Source: Bacillota bacterium (GTDB lineage Bacteria > Bacillota_I > Bacilli_A > RFN20 > CAG-826). Taken from it: 11,520 bases of DNA. Where the stretch lies: contig JAEWUY010000020.1 of assembly GCA_023396795.1 (NCBI GenBank), positions 1-11,520 on the forward strand, read 5' to 3'. The position numbers and the translations under genes are program-made. Numbering within the stretch: position 1 is the first letter of the stretch; every line of letters begins with the position of its first letter. The notes below the pieces were generated by a model. The model was not told where the DNA came from, searched no databases, and worked only from the letters and a program-made list of their open reading frames with translations. This document shows, piece after piece, positions 1-6,434 of this stretch.

Positions 1-1
1 C

Positions 2-94
2 CTTATAATCGAACGGCGAACTTATAACGAACTACGAATTCATGTCGATTTTGATCGTGATTTATACAAAGACAATATCATCAAAATTAAATAA
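2..94 (+). CDS. C-terminal fragment of an unidentified protein (5' end outside window)
   Basis: An open frame enters from the left edge and ends at a TAA at 92-94. The 30 visible residues end in DLYKDNIIKIK and are rich in charged residues and isoleucine; they contain the stretch YNELRIHVDFDRD. I do not recognise the family from so short a tail. It is called coding because the frame is open up to the edge, is oriented like every other gene here, and is followed by a normal 69-nt gap before the next gene. No hairpin with a T-run follows directly, so its transcript could continue into the RDD gene. It could be a chance open frame, but its length and composition favour a real gene end. Confidence 0.55.
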   Translation, partial: LIIERRTYNELRIHVDFDRDLYKDNIIKIK

Positions 95-99
95 CCATT

Positions 100-127
100 T
101 TGTTTTAAAAATTAAGTAGTATACAAT
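100..127 (+). promoter_or_regulatory. Possible promoter for the RDD gene
   Basis: A -10-like TACAAT (122-127, five of six consensus bases) lies 16 bases after a poor -35-like TTGTTT (100-105, three of six). A start near 134 would give a leader of about 30 nt before the ATG at 164. The match is modest, and in AT-rich DNA such pairs arise by chance. Confidence 0.3.
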
Positions 128-138
128 TGTTTATTGGA

Positions 139-155
139 AAAAGCATATTGCTTTT
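139..155 (+). other. Small hairpin just before the RDD gene ribosome binding site
   Basis: AAAAGC (139-144) and GCTTTT (150-155) pair perfectly across a 5-base loop. The following AAGGA (156-160) is the ribosome binding site, only 3 bases from the ATG at 164. The hairpin is mostly A-T and has no separate T-run, so it is unlikely to be a terminator. It might affect ribosome access. Confidence 0.3.
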
Positions 156-163
156 AAGGAAAT

Positions 164-1381
164 ATGGACAAACAAGTAAAAGTAACAAATATCATTCACC
201 CCGGGCCTGGTCGGCGTTCGGTTGCGGCCTTAATTGATTTAGGTATTGTTGCCGCTGTCGGCATGGGTCTTTTCTTTTTACTATCTTTCTTTGTTTTTGA
301 GCCAATCAGCCGCGCTATTCCAACGGTCGATTATGCTGCTTTTGAAAGCACCGGCCAAGAAGTGATGGACATTCAAACGGAAAGCGGTCTTTTTTACTAT
401 GACGAAGAAAACGAAAGAACCGATATTTTTGCTGATAAAACGAAATATGAAGATTACGATGATATTATTCAAAATTATTACTTTGTTTATTTGCAAACAC
501 CCGATTTAATCGATGAAACTTTAGCCGCTATGTATACACCTTATTGGTATAATGTTTTTATATATGGTTTGCCAGATGAACAAGACCTTTTTTCTGATAC
601 GCAAATGACAGCTCGTTACGACATTGTCTCGACTGTGGGGCCGACATATTTCGAATATCAACTTGATGGTAGTGAGAACAAACTATATGACGAATTAGCG
701 GTCGTAAAAAGCACACATTACATTGATGAAAATCGGGCCAATGAATTAACCGATAACGCTAAAACAAGTCTTCTTAATTATTTTTATAATGGCAATTTAA
801 GCTATGCTTACACAGGAGTTGCCTCCGTTTACGTTTTGACAATTGAAGCCGACTTCGCGACGCGGGCTTTCTTTGCTGATGTTTATGCAACTTATCGCGA
901 ACTCGCTTATCAAGTTAGCGTTTGGCAAACCCTTCTTCCAGAATTAACCGCTATCTTCATTGTTTCGGTTCTTGCCTACTTTGTGATGCCCCTAATTCTT
1001 AAAAATGGTAAGACGGTTGGCAAGCTTATTATGGGAATCGGATTAGTTAATAAACTTGGCTACGATATTGCAATTCCACAGCTGATTATGCGTTTCTTTT
1101 TTCCGTTAGTGGTGGTGATTGGTTTATTAATTCTAGGTGGCAGTGCCTTCGCTATCGGCATGGGTTTATTTGTCCTCGTTTCTTATACAATGGTTATCTT
1201 TACCAAACAGCATAAAGCCATTCATGATTACTTAGCAGGCACAATTGCGATTGACGCTAAAAGATCGGTCTGGTTTAAAAACGCCACAGAAGAAGCTAAA
1301 TACACTGAAAAAATTAACGCAATGCCACATTTAGAAATCGAAAAACCGAAAGCGGAACCTATCGAAAATCAAGAAAAATAA
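164..1381 (+). CDS. RDD-family membrane protein with large extracytoplasmic insert
   Basis: This 405-residue integral membrane protein carries the RDD domain in two separated parts. The N-terminal part has the arginine-aspartate signature GRRSVAALID (16-25), running into a first helix at about 24-45. The C-terminal part has a helix at about 258-279, a cytoplasmic loop with NGKTVGKLIMG (281-291), two helices at about 311-346, and the ending KAIHDYLAGT (351-360) typical of the family. Between them, residues about 46-255 form a hydrophilic, tyrosine- and acid-rich segment predicted to lie outside the cell. RDD proteins are usually under 200 residues with short loops, so this insert is unusual. 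The tail after 365 is charged and cytoplasmic. RDD function is poorly defined in general (some members are linked to ion or solute transport), and the insert resembles no domain I recognise. The gene has its own terminator and is separated by 196 nt from the ABC cluster, so it is probably not part of that operon. The start is supported by AAGGA at 156-160, with a short 3-base spacing. The family call is firm; the role is unknown. Confidence 0.85.
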   Translation: MDKQVKVTNIIHPGPGRRSVAALIDLGIVAAVGMGLFFLLSFFVFEPISRAIPTVDYAAFESTGQEVMDIQTESGLFYYDEENERTDIFADKTKYEDYDDIIQNYYFVYLQTPDLIDETLAAMYTPYWYNVFIYGLPDEQDLFSDTQMTARYDIVSTVGPTYFEYQLDGSENKLYDELAVVKSTHYIDENRANELTDNAKTSLLNYFYNGNLSYAYTGVASVYVLTIEADFATRAFFADVYATYRELAYQVSVWQTLLPELTAIFIVSVLAYFVMPLILKNGKTVGKLIMGIGLVNKLGYDIAIPQLIMRFFFPLVVVIGLLILGGSAFAIGMGLFVLVSYTMVIFTKQHKAIHDYLAGTIAIDAKRSVWFKNATEEAKYTEKINAMPHLEIEKPKAEPIENQEK

Positions 1382-1404
1382 TCGGCATTTATGTCGATTT
1401 TTTT
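1380..1404 (+). terminator. Intrinsic terminator of the RDD gene
   Basis: An 8-bp stem (1380-1387 with 1392-1399, one G-U pair) closes a TTTA loop, and T-residues run from 1398 to 1404. It overlaps the last bases of the RDD stop codon, so this gene ends its transcript immediately after translation ends. Confidence 0.85.
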
Positions 1405-1437
1405 CTTAAGGATAGTGATTTTGCATCTTTTTAAGTA

Positions 1438-1480
1438 ACCATTAACGATGGTGTTTTGATGTCTAAAAAGACCTTTTTTT
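1438..1480 (+). other. Two weak hairpins in the intergenic gap
   Basis: ACCAT (1438-1442) can pair with ATGGT (1448-1452). Just after, GTCT (1461-1464) can pair with AGAC (1469-1472), followed by C and seven T (1474-1480). The second has the form of a very weak terminator with only 4 bp of stem. They may back up the strong terminator at 1380-1404, or may be chance structures. Confidence 0.3.
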
Positions 1481-1486
1481 AACCCC

Positions 1487-1502
1487 CTAATTAAATAATT
1501 AG
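1487..1502 (+). repeat. Inverted repeat upstream of the ABC operon promoter
   Basis: CTAATT (1487-1492) and AATTAG (1497-1502) are perfect inverted arms around AAAT, ending four bases before the candidate -35. The position just upstream of a promoter would suit a regulator site. It is all A-T apart from its ends, so chance is quite possible. Confidence 0.3.
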
Positions 1503-1505
1503 TCC

Positions 1506-1535
1506 TTGTTTACAAACATGTGAATATGTTAATAT
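1506..1535 (+). promoter_or_regulatory. Candidate promoter of the ABC transporter-nuclease operon
   Basis: An extended -10 of the form TG-N-TAATAT is present (TG at 1527-1528, hexamer 1530-1535). Two overlapping -35 candidates exist: TTGTTT at 1506-1511 with 18-base spacing, and TTTACA at 1509-1514 with 15-base spacing. Transcription would start near 1542 and leave a leader of about 36 nt before the ATG at 1578. It is the only plausible promoter I find between the RDD terminator and the ATPase gene. No other convincing promoter is seen inside the cluster. Confidence 0.5.
1507..1530 (+). promoter_or_regulatory. Two overlapping inverted repeats in the promoter: candidate operator
   Basis: TGTTT-AC-AAACA (1507-1518) is a perfect inverted repeat over the -35 region. 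AACAT (1515-1519) and ATGTT (1526-1530) form a second perfect pair across 6 bases, filling the -35/-10 spacer. A dimeric repressor bound here would cover the promoter. The sequence does not match the CcpA cre consensus, and no regulator gene lies in the window, so the binding protein is unknown. Confidence 0.35.
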
Positions 1536-1555
1536 CAATTTAGATAAATACAGTA

Positions 1556-1572
1556 ACCATCCTGTAGGAGGT
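1556..1572 (+). promoter_or_regulatory. Hairpin that can hide the ATPase ribosome binding site
   Basis: The very strong ribosome binding site AGGAGGT (1566-1572, 5 bases before the ATG) is complementary to the ACC-A-TCC just upstream. A1556-C1557-C1558 pair with G1570-G1571-T1572, A1559 bulges, and T1560-C1561-C1562 pair with G1567-G1568-A1569, leaving a TGTA loop. Six base pairs with one bulge could slow translation of the first gene of the operon. The pairing is seen directly; any regulatory use is inferred. Confidence 0.4.
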
Positions 1573-1577
1573 CAATA

Positions 1578-2756
1578 ATGGAAGTAAGAATCGAAAATCT
1601 TACAAAAGCCTTCACAAGTCAAAAGGGGCCGGAAGTTATCGCAGTTAACAATATGTCCTTCGTAATTCCTGATGGAAAACTCGTTGGACTTTTGGGACCA
1701 TCCGGTTGTGGAAAGTCAACTACCCTTTATATGATTGCCGGTCTACACAAACCGACAGAAGGCACTATCTTCTTTGGTGACGAAGAAGTCACGAACGTTC
1801 CCCCGGAACACCGTGGCATCGGTCTCGTTTTCCAAAACTATGCGCTTTATCCGCATTTCACCGTTCGACAAAACATTACCTTTCCATTAGATAATGTCCG
1901 TCCCAAACTTTCGAAGCAGGATAAAGAAGCAATCGCTCACGAAATGGCGCGTATCGTCGATATCGAACCATACCTTGATCGTAAACCTAAAGAACTCTCC
2001 GGCGGCCAACAACAACGTGTTGCCATTGCCCGCGCTCTTTCTAAGAGACCGAAGGTTCTTTTACTTGATGAGCCTCTTTCCAATCTTGATGCGCGCCTGA
2101 GATTACAAACACGCGAAGAGATTAAAAGAATTCAACGCGAAACCGGCATTACAACCGTGTTTGTGACTCATGACCAAGAAGAAGCGATGTCGATTTCCGA
2201 TATTATCGTTGTCATGAAAGATGGCATCGTCCAACAAATCGGCGAGCCACAATCTGTCTATGAAGAACCCGGCAATTTATTTGTCGCGAAATTCCTTGGT
2301 TCTCCAGCAATTAATATTTTTGATGGGGAAATCAAAAAAGGAGTTCTTTTTGTCGAAGGCGTTAAGCTCGAAGAAGGCGAAATTTATAAAAAGCCCTTTG
2401 TGCTTGAAGAAAAAAATGAACTACCTAGACAATTGGACGAAAAAGGTAATCCGATTGGCGAAGTACAATACGAAACAAAGACGACCGAAGTTTTGGATCG
2501 TAAGGTTAAAGTTGGCATTCGTCCAGAATCATTCCGGTTAAATCAAGAAAAAGGCTTAATTTCGATTAGAAAACATTACATTGAACACATTGGTCGCGAT
2601 ATTTCCATCGTCGGCGAGATTGATGGACAAAGCGCCAGCCACGTTAAAGTAATTATTCCTTCAGAATTAAGAGCCCAAGTTATCGATAAGGAAGTATCGA
2701 AGTTCGAACCGTCACGCTTCTACGTTTTTGAAGAAAACGGCACGAGAATTAAATAA
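1578..2756 (+). CDS. ABC transporter ATP-binding protein, CUT1 (UgpC/MsmK/MalK) class
   Basis: This 392-residue protein hydrolyses ATP to drive the importer formed with the two permeases encoded next. All motifs are intact: Walker A GPSGCGKST (40-48), Q-loop VFQNYAL (Q86), signature LSGGQQQR (140-147), Walker B LLLDEP (161-166), D-loop SNLD (168-171) and switch histidine H198 in VTHDQEEA. The C-terminal part from about 240 is the TOBE/MOI-type domain of MalK-like ATPases, with the hallmark VGIRPES (312-318). A charged stretch at about 262-308 looks like a small insert before it. In the MalK class this domain carries binding sites for regulators and helps dimerisation. The protein is cytoplasmic and should act as a homodimer. 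Such ATPases often serve more than one CUT1 importer. The start is fixed by a near-perfect ribosome binding site. It is the first gene of the cluster; only 21 nt separate its stop from the next start. The class is certain, but the substrate is not shown by this protein. Confidence 0.95.
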   Translation: MEVRIENLTKAFTSQKGPEVIAVNNMSFVIPDGKLVGLLGPSGCGKSTTLYMIAGLHKPTEGTIFFGDEEVTNVPPEHRGIGLVFQNYALYPHFTVRQNITFPLDNVRPKLSKQDKEAIAHEMARIVDIEPYLDRKPKELSGGQQQRVAIARALSKRPKVLLLDEPLSNLDARLRLQTREEIKRIQRETGITTVFVTHDQEEAMSISDIIVVMKDGIVQQIGEPQSVYEEPGNLFVAKFLGSPAINIFDGEIKKGVLFVEGVKLEEGEIYKKPFVLEEKNELPRQLDEKGNPIGEVQYETKTTEVLDRKVKVGIRPESFRLNQEKGLISIRKHYIEHIGRDISIVGEIDGQSASHVKVIIPSELRAQVIDKEVSKFEPSRFYVFEENGTRIK

Positions 2757-2777
2757 CCATTGGTGAAAGGTAACAAA

Positions 2778-3836
2778 ATGACCGACAAACCAAATTTAAC
2801 TGAAAATAACGCCACGGTTGAGACTGAGAGCTTATCAATCGGCTCTTATATCGAGGGTACGACGTTACAAGTCGCCAAACCAAAGTGGTTTATGCCAGAG
2901 TGGCTCAAAGCTCTAATTGCTTTAGTGCCCGCTCTTTTCTTCCTTATCATTTTCATGATTTATCCGATTATCAATACTTTCCTTCTTTCCTTTTTGGAAG
3001 ATTTTAACTGGATTGGCGGTTCGGGATCATCGTTTGCGATTGTGAACTGGATTTATTCATTAAATCCTGATTTCCGTGGCAATCCTGCCTTCTGGTCATT
3101 TAATAACTATGTCAACGTTATTGGTGACCCAAGCTTTATTAATTCAATTATTAATACCGCTTTGATGGTCGTTGTCAGCGTTCCATTGACGATTGTCATC
3201 AGCTTATTAATCGCTGTTTGTTTAAACTCGATTAAAGTTTTACAAGGCTTCTTTCAAACTGTCTTCTTTTTACCATATGTGACGAACTCCATTGCTCTGG
3301 GTATGGTCTTTAATGTTATGTTTTCGAAAGGTGGGCCAATAAACAGCGTCTTTGGTCTTGATTTCAACTGGTTATTAGCTGCTGCTGGTGCAACTCGCTG
3401 GTCAATGTTTTTTGTCGTCACTGTCTATTCCGTTTGGAATGGCTTGGCTTTCAAGATTCTTGTCTTTATGTCAGGTCTAGCCACGATTGACAAGCAATAC
3501 TATGACGCTGCTCGTATTGATGGAGCCTCGAAGACAAAAATATTTGCTCGTATTACGGTGCCACTTTTGTCGCCGCAAATACTTTATATTACGATTACCT
3601 CGTTTATCGGAGCCTTTAAAGCCTACACCTCAGTTATCGCTTTATTTGGTAATGGCGCTTATGACTTTGGTGGTACGGGTGGCAAAGAATGGATGACCGT
3701 TGTTGGCTATGTCTACATCATGATGCAGAGATCGCAAATCGGTCGCGCTGCTGCTGCTTCGATTATTCTCTTGTTACTTATTTTAGCAATTACATTAGTA
3801 CAGACCCTCGTTTCTAAAAAACGGGTCCACTATTAG
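2778..3836 (+). CDS. ABC transporter permease, MalF/UgpA type
   Basis: This is one half of the membrane channel. I place the start at ATG 2778 (352 residues) because TGAAAGG (2764-2770) sits 7 bases upstream. An in-frame TTG at 2760 would add six residues but has no suitable ribosome binding site and lies three bases after the previous stop. The protein has a cytoplasmic N-tail of about 40 residues, then six predicted helices at about 45-73, 123-149, 157-182, 208-234, 268-290 and 324-346. The EAA loop, which contacts the ATPase, is clear: DAARIDGASKTKIF followed by RITVPLLSP (about 243-266), containing the expected glycine. The first external loop (about 74-122), with several Gly, Ser, Asn and aromatic residues, is long. 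The stop is TAG at 3834-3836, and the next gene starts 14 nt later, so translation of the two permeases is probably coupled. The family call is firm; substrate specificity is unknown. Confidence 0.93.
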   Translation: MTDKPNLTENNATVETESLSIGSYIEGTTLQVAKPKWFMPEWLKALIALVPALFFLIIFMIYPIINTFLLSFLEDFNWIGGSGSSFAIVNWIYSLNPDFRGNPAFWSFNNYVNVIGDPSFINSIINTALMVVVSVPLTIVISLLIAVCLNSIKVLQGFFQTVFFLPYVTNSIALGMVFNVMFSKGGPINSVFGLDFNWLLAAAGATRWSMFFVVTVYSVWNGLAFKILVFMSGLATIDKQYYDAARIDGASKTKIFARITVPLLSPQILYITITSFIGAFKAYTSVIALFGNGAYDFGGTGGKEWMTVVGYVYIMMQRSQIGRAAAASIILLLLILAITLVQTLVSKKRVHY

Positions 3837-3850
3837 GAAAGGAGAAGAGT

Positions 3851-4810
3851 ATGGCTGAACATGAAATTTACTTTACATCGCGTAAGCAAATGATGCTCTA
3901 CAAGGGTCAGAAAATTCTTACCCAAGTGCTCTTATATGCTTTCCTTTCATTATTTGGACTATTTATTGTCTTTCCGTTCTTTTACATGATTGTGACATCG
4001 CTAAAGAGCGAAGTTCTCTATGATAGTGAAGCGGCCCGCAAATTAATCTCGCTTTTACCGCAGTTTGAGAGCGTTTATACTTTGACGGACTCCGGTCATT
4101 TCATTCGCACTTGGCAACTTTTTGATAACTACCGCATCGTTTTAGATTCGTCTAATAACTTCTTTATGTATTACATGAATACGATCATTGTGTCGGTTGT
4201 TTCAACTGCCTTTACTGTCGTCACGGCCGTTTTAGCAGCTTTTGCTTTTGCTCGTCTTGAATTCAAAGGCAAAAACTTGTTATTTACGATTATTTTGGCG
4301 ACGATGATGGTCCCGGGCGAAATGATGGTTATCACTAACTTCCAAACAGCTGCAACTTGGGGATGGCAAAATACATATGCTGCCTTAATATTCGTTCACG
4401 GCGTCTCTGTATTCTATATCTTCTACTTACGGCAAACCTTTCAACAAATCCCCAACGAATTGTTCTTGGCCGCGAAAGTCGATGGCTATGGACATTTCCG
4501 TTATTTGTGGCGCGTTATGGTGCCAATTGGCATGCCGACGGTCGTTACAATTATTATTCTTTCGCTCATGGGCTCGTGGAATGCCTTTATTTGGCCAAAC
4601 CTCATTGCTAGTGGCACGAACCCGACCTTTGGACACACGATGCGCCTGGTGTCAAATGGTCTTATGTCTTTGTTCCAAGGCGAATACAGTTCCGAAGATA
4701 CGATTAAGGTGGCGGCTTCAATGGTTATTACCTTACCGCTATTTATCTTCTTCTTGATCTTCCGGAAATTTATCATGCGCGGCATTAGCCGTTCAGGTAT
4801 CAAAGGTTAA
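3851..4810 (+). CDS. ABC transporter permease, MalG/UgpE type
   Basis: This is the second channel subunit, 319 residues. Six helices are predicted at about 25-50, 108-134, 142-165, 173-194, 230-250 and 286-306. The EAA loop reads LFLAAKVDGYGHFRYLWRV and ends in MVPIGMP (about 204-229), with the conserved alanines and glycine that dock into the ATPase. The C-terminus SGIKG is the typical end of MalG-like subunits. The external loop between helices 1 and 2 (about 52-105) is somewhat long. The start ATG is preceded by AAAGGAG at 3838-3844 with a 6-base gap. It should form a heterodimer with the preceding permease. After its stop come 46 nt with a hairpin before the first binding-protein gene. 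Confidence 0.94.
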   Translation: MAEHEIYFTSRKQMMLYKGQKILTQVLLYAFLSLFGLFIVFPFFYMIVTSLKSEVLYDSEAARKLISLLPQFESVYTLTDSGHFIRTWQLFDNYRIVLDSSNNFFMYYMNTIIVSVVSTAFTVVTAVLAAFAFARLEFKGKNLLFTIILATMMVPGEMMVITNFQTAATWGWQNTYAALIFVHGVSVFYIFYLRQTFQQIPNELFLAAKVDGYGHFRYLWRVMVPIGMPTVVTIIILSLMGSWNAFIWPNLIASGTNPTFGHTMRLVSNGLMSLFQGEYSSEDTIKVAASMVITLPLFIFFLIFRKFIMRGISRSGIKG

Positions 4811-4832
4811 TAATTGCTTAGGCAATTAATAA
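4808..4832 (+). other. Intercistronic hairpin between permease and binding-protein genes
   Basis: TAATTGC (4811-4817) pairs perfectly with GCAATTA (4822-4828) around TTAG. Beyond one A-A mismatch, three more pairs extend the stem (4807-4809 with 4830-4832), reaching into the stop codon of the permease gene. No T-run follows, so it is a poor terminator. Its place, just upstream of the binding-protein genes, would suit an RNA-processing or mRNA-stability element that lets binding proteins be made in excess over the permeases. That role is inferred. Confidence 0.45.
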
Positions 4833-4856
4833 ATTCTTAAAGAAAGGAAAACTTAT

Positions 4857-6416
4857 ATGAAAAGATTTCTCAAAACAGCGACAATCGCATCAGCGGCGGT
4901 TCTTGCGCTTGCGGCCCTCAGCGGCTGTGACGGCAAGTCCCGTGATTTTACCATTGATATGAGCGTCGACACACGCGGTGTTACCATCCAGTTCTGGACT
5001 GGTTTCGGCGCGGTTATTAATGGAACGCTCGAGCCAATGCTTGAACGTTTTACCGAGGAAACCGGCATTATCGTTGAATACGAGACAAAGGGCGGATACG
5101 ATGCTTTACAACAAGCCATCAACCTCAGTGCCACTTCCGAATCCTATCCACACATTGCCAATGGTTACCCCGATCACTTCGCTGGCTATATTGCCAGTGA
5201 TATCATTCTTCGTTTGGATGGATTTATTGAAAATGATAAAAACATTCCTGCTACACGCGAAGATGGCGAAGGGACTTTTACTGAGTTACCAGCTTTTGAC
5301 ATTAATGATTTTTATTCCTCTTATATGACAGAAAACCGGACACTTGAATACGATAAGGATGGAAACCCTTATACCTTAGGTATCCCATTTAACAAATCAA
5401 CCGAAGTGGCAGTTGTTAATACAACAGCCTTTGATTTGTTTACTAGTATTGATAGCACAATCAAAGTTCCAGAGACATGGGATGAAGTAGAGGCCGTCAG
5501 CACAAAAGTAAGAAATATTATGGCGACTAATGGTTATTATGGCAAAGTCGTTGGAAGCGATAAAATCGCCTATACAAACGCTGCAGCAATGCCACTTAAT
5601 GTTACGCAAGTTATTGACTTCAAAGCCGTTACTTCCGATAATTTCCGCCTTGTTTCGTATGACTCAACGGCAAACTTCTTTATCACTGGTATCCGCCAAT
5701 GGGGCGGATCATTTACCGAAATGGATCAACAAACTAGACGCGGTTACGTTGCGTTTGATAATGATGAAACCCGTGCTATGATGACGAGATTACGGGAATT
5801 ATTTGATGGCAATCACCTTGGAATTCCCCAAACTTGGGAAGAAACTCAATATTGTTCTGGAGCTTTCACATTAGGTAAGAGTTTAATGAATATTGGCTCG
5901 AGCGGTGGTGTTGTTAATGCTGTTCCAGCCGCCAATGCCTTTCAAGTCGATGCTCGCCCAATTCCGTATGAAAGCACTGACAGCAAGTATGTTATCTCTC
6001 AAGGCACAAACCTTGCTTTATTTGATAGAGGAACTGACGTTGAAAAAGTCGCCGCCTGGAAACTCCTTAAGTATTTATCTCAATATAAAAACGGGGAATT
6101 CTCAGCTGGAACAGGATATTATCCAACTGGTCCTAGCGCCTTTGAGTCAGAAGAATATCAAGCATATTATAATAATGTCTTTAGCTCTGCTGGCGATAAA
6201 TTAAAAGTCGCCGCTGCGAAAGTCAATTCCGACATTTACAACGCAGACGCCAGTACTTGGGTTAAATTTGTTGATCCTGGATTTGTTGGTTCGAGCTATA
6301 TTCGTCTAGAAATCGGCTTTGTTATTCCCGAGTTATTCTTTGGCGCTCCACGTAAAACGGTTCAGGAAATCATCGATTCCTATTACGCACTCTTTAGTGA
6401 TTACGTCCGCGATTAA
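4857..6416 (+). CDS. Substrate-binding lipoprotein of the ABC importer (first paralogue)
   Basis: This 519-residue extracellular solute-binding protein belongs to the CUT1 (family 1) type. It starts with a lipoprotein signal peptide: positive KRFLK, a hydrophobic core, and lipobox LSGC at 21-24, so Cys24 would be lipidated and the protein anchored to the outer face of the membrane. Family features are the early strand VTIQFWTGFG (42-51), GYPDHFAGY (103-111), IPFNKSTEV (176-184), VPETWDEV (204-211) and the late hinge-side segment VISQGTNLALFDRGT (379-393). It is longer than usual for the family (roughly 400-450 residues). It should deliver ligand to the two permeases encoded just upstream. The neighbouring gene is a clear paralogue, with slightly more than half identical residues in the block after the lipobox by eye. 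The ligand cannot be read from sequence; sugar is the family default, while the adjacent nuclease suggests a nucleic-acid breakdown product. The ribosome binding site AAAGGA (4843-4848) lies 8 bases before the start. Confidence 0.92.
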   Translation: MKRFLKTATIASAAVLALAALSGCDGKSRDFTIDMSVDTRGVTIQFWTGFGAVINGTLEPMLERFTEETGIIVEYETKGGYDALQQAINLSATSESYPHIANGYPDHFAGYIASDIILRLDGFIENDKNIPATREDGEGTFTELPAFDINDFYSSYMTENRTLEYDKDGNPYTLGIPFNKSTEVAVVNTTAFDLFTSIDSTIKVPETWDEVEAVSTKVRNIMATNGYYGKVVGSDKIAYTNAAAMPLNVTQVIDFKAVTSDNFRLVSYDSTANFFITGIRQWGGSFTEMDQQTRRGYVAFDNDETRAMMTRLRELFDGNHLGIPQTWEETQYCSGAFTLGKSLMNIGSSGGVVNAVPAANAFQVDARPIPYESTDSKYVISQGTNLALFDRGTDVEKVAAWKLLKYLSQYKNGEFSAGTGYYPTGPSAFESEEYQAYYNNVFSSAGDKLKVAAAKVNSDIYNADASTWVKFVDPGFVGSSYIRLEIGFVIPELFFGAPRKTVQEIIDSYYALFSDYVRD

Positions 6417-6434
6417 ATGAAAGGTGGTGTGCAT

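Noticed and set aside
92..2760. TAACCAT occurring four times (around 92, 1436, 1554 and 2754), always at stop codons or in gaps
   Set aside because: About one chance copy of this 7-mer is expected per strand in this much AT-rich DNA; the copies have no constant spacing or shared context beyond the seven bases.
2760..2777. TTG start for the first permease, six codons upstream
   Set aside because: It would begin three bases after the ATPase stop with no suitable ribosome binding site, whereas ATG 2778 has TGAAAGG at the right distance.
4811..4830. Terminator between the second permease and the binding proteins
   Set aside because: The hairpin has no T-run, and the binding proteins clearly belong functionally to the same importer; a processing or stability role fits better.
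4853..5134. Open frames on the minus strand inside the permease and binding-protein genes (also 4501-4803, 6899-7171, 10930-11133)
   Set aside because: They lie wholly within or across well-supported forward genes, lack a good ribosome binding site, and show no recognisable domain or signal; they are antisense shadows.
6417..6434. ATG 6417 as start of the second binding protein
   Set aside because: AAAGGTGG lies inside that extension and is correctly spaced for ATG 6435, and the signal peptide is more typical from the later start.
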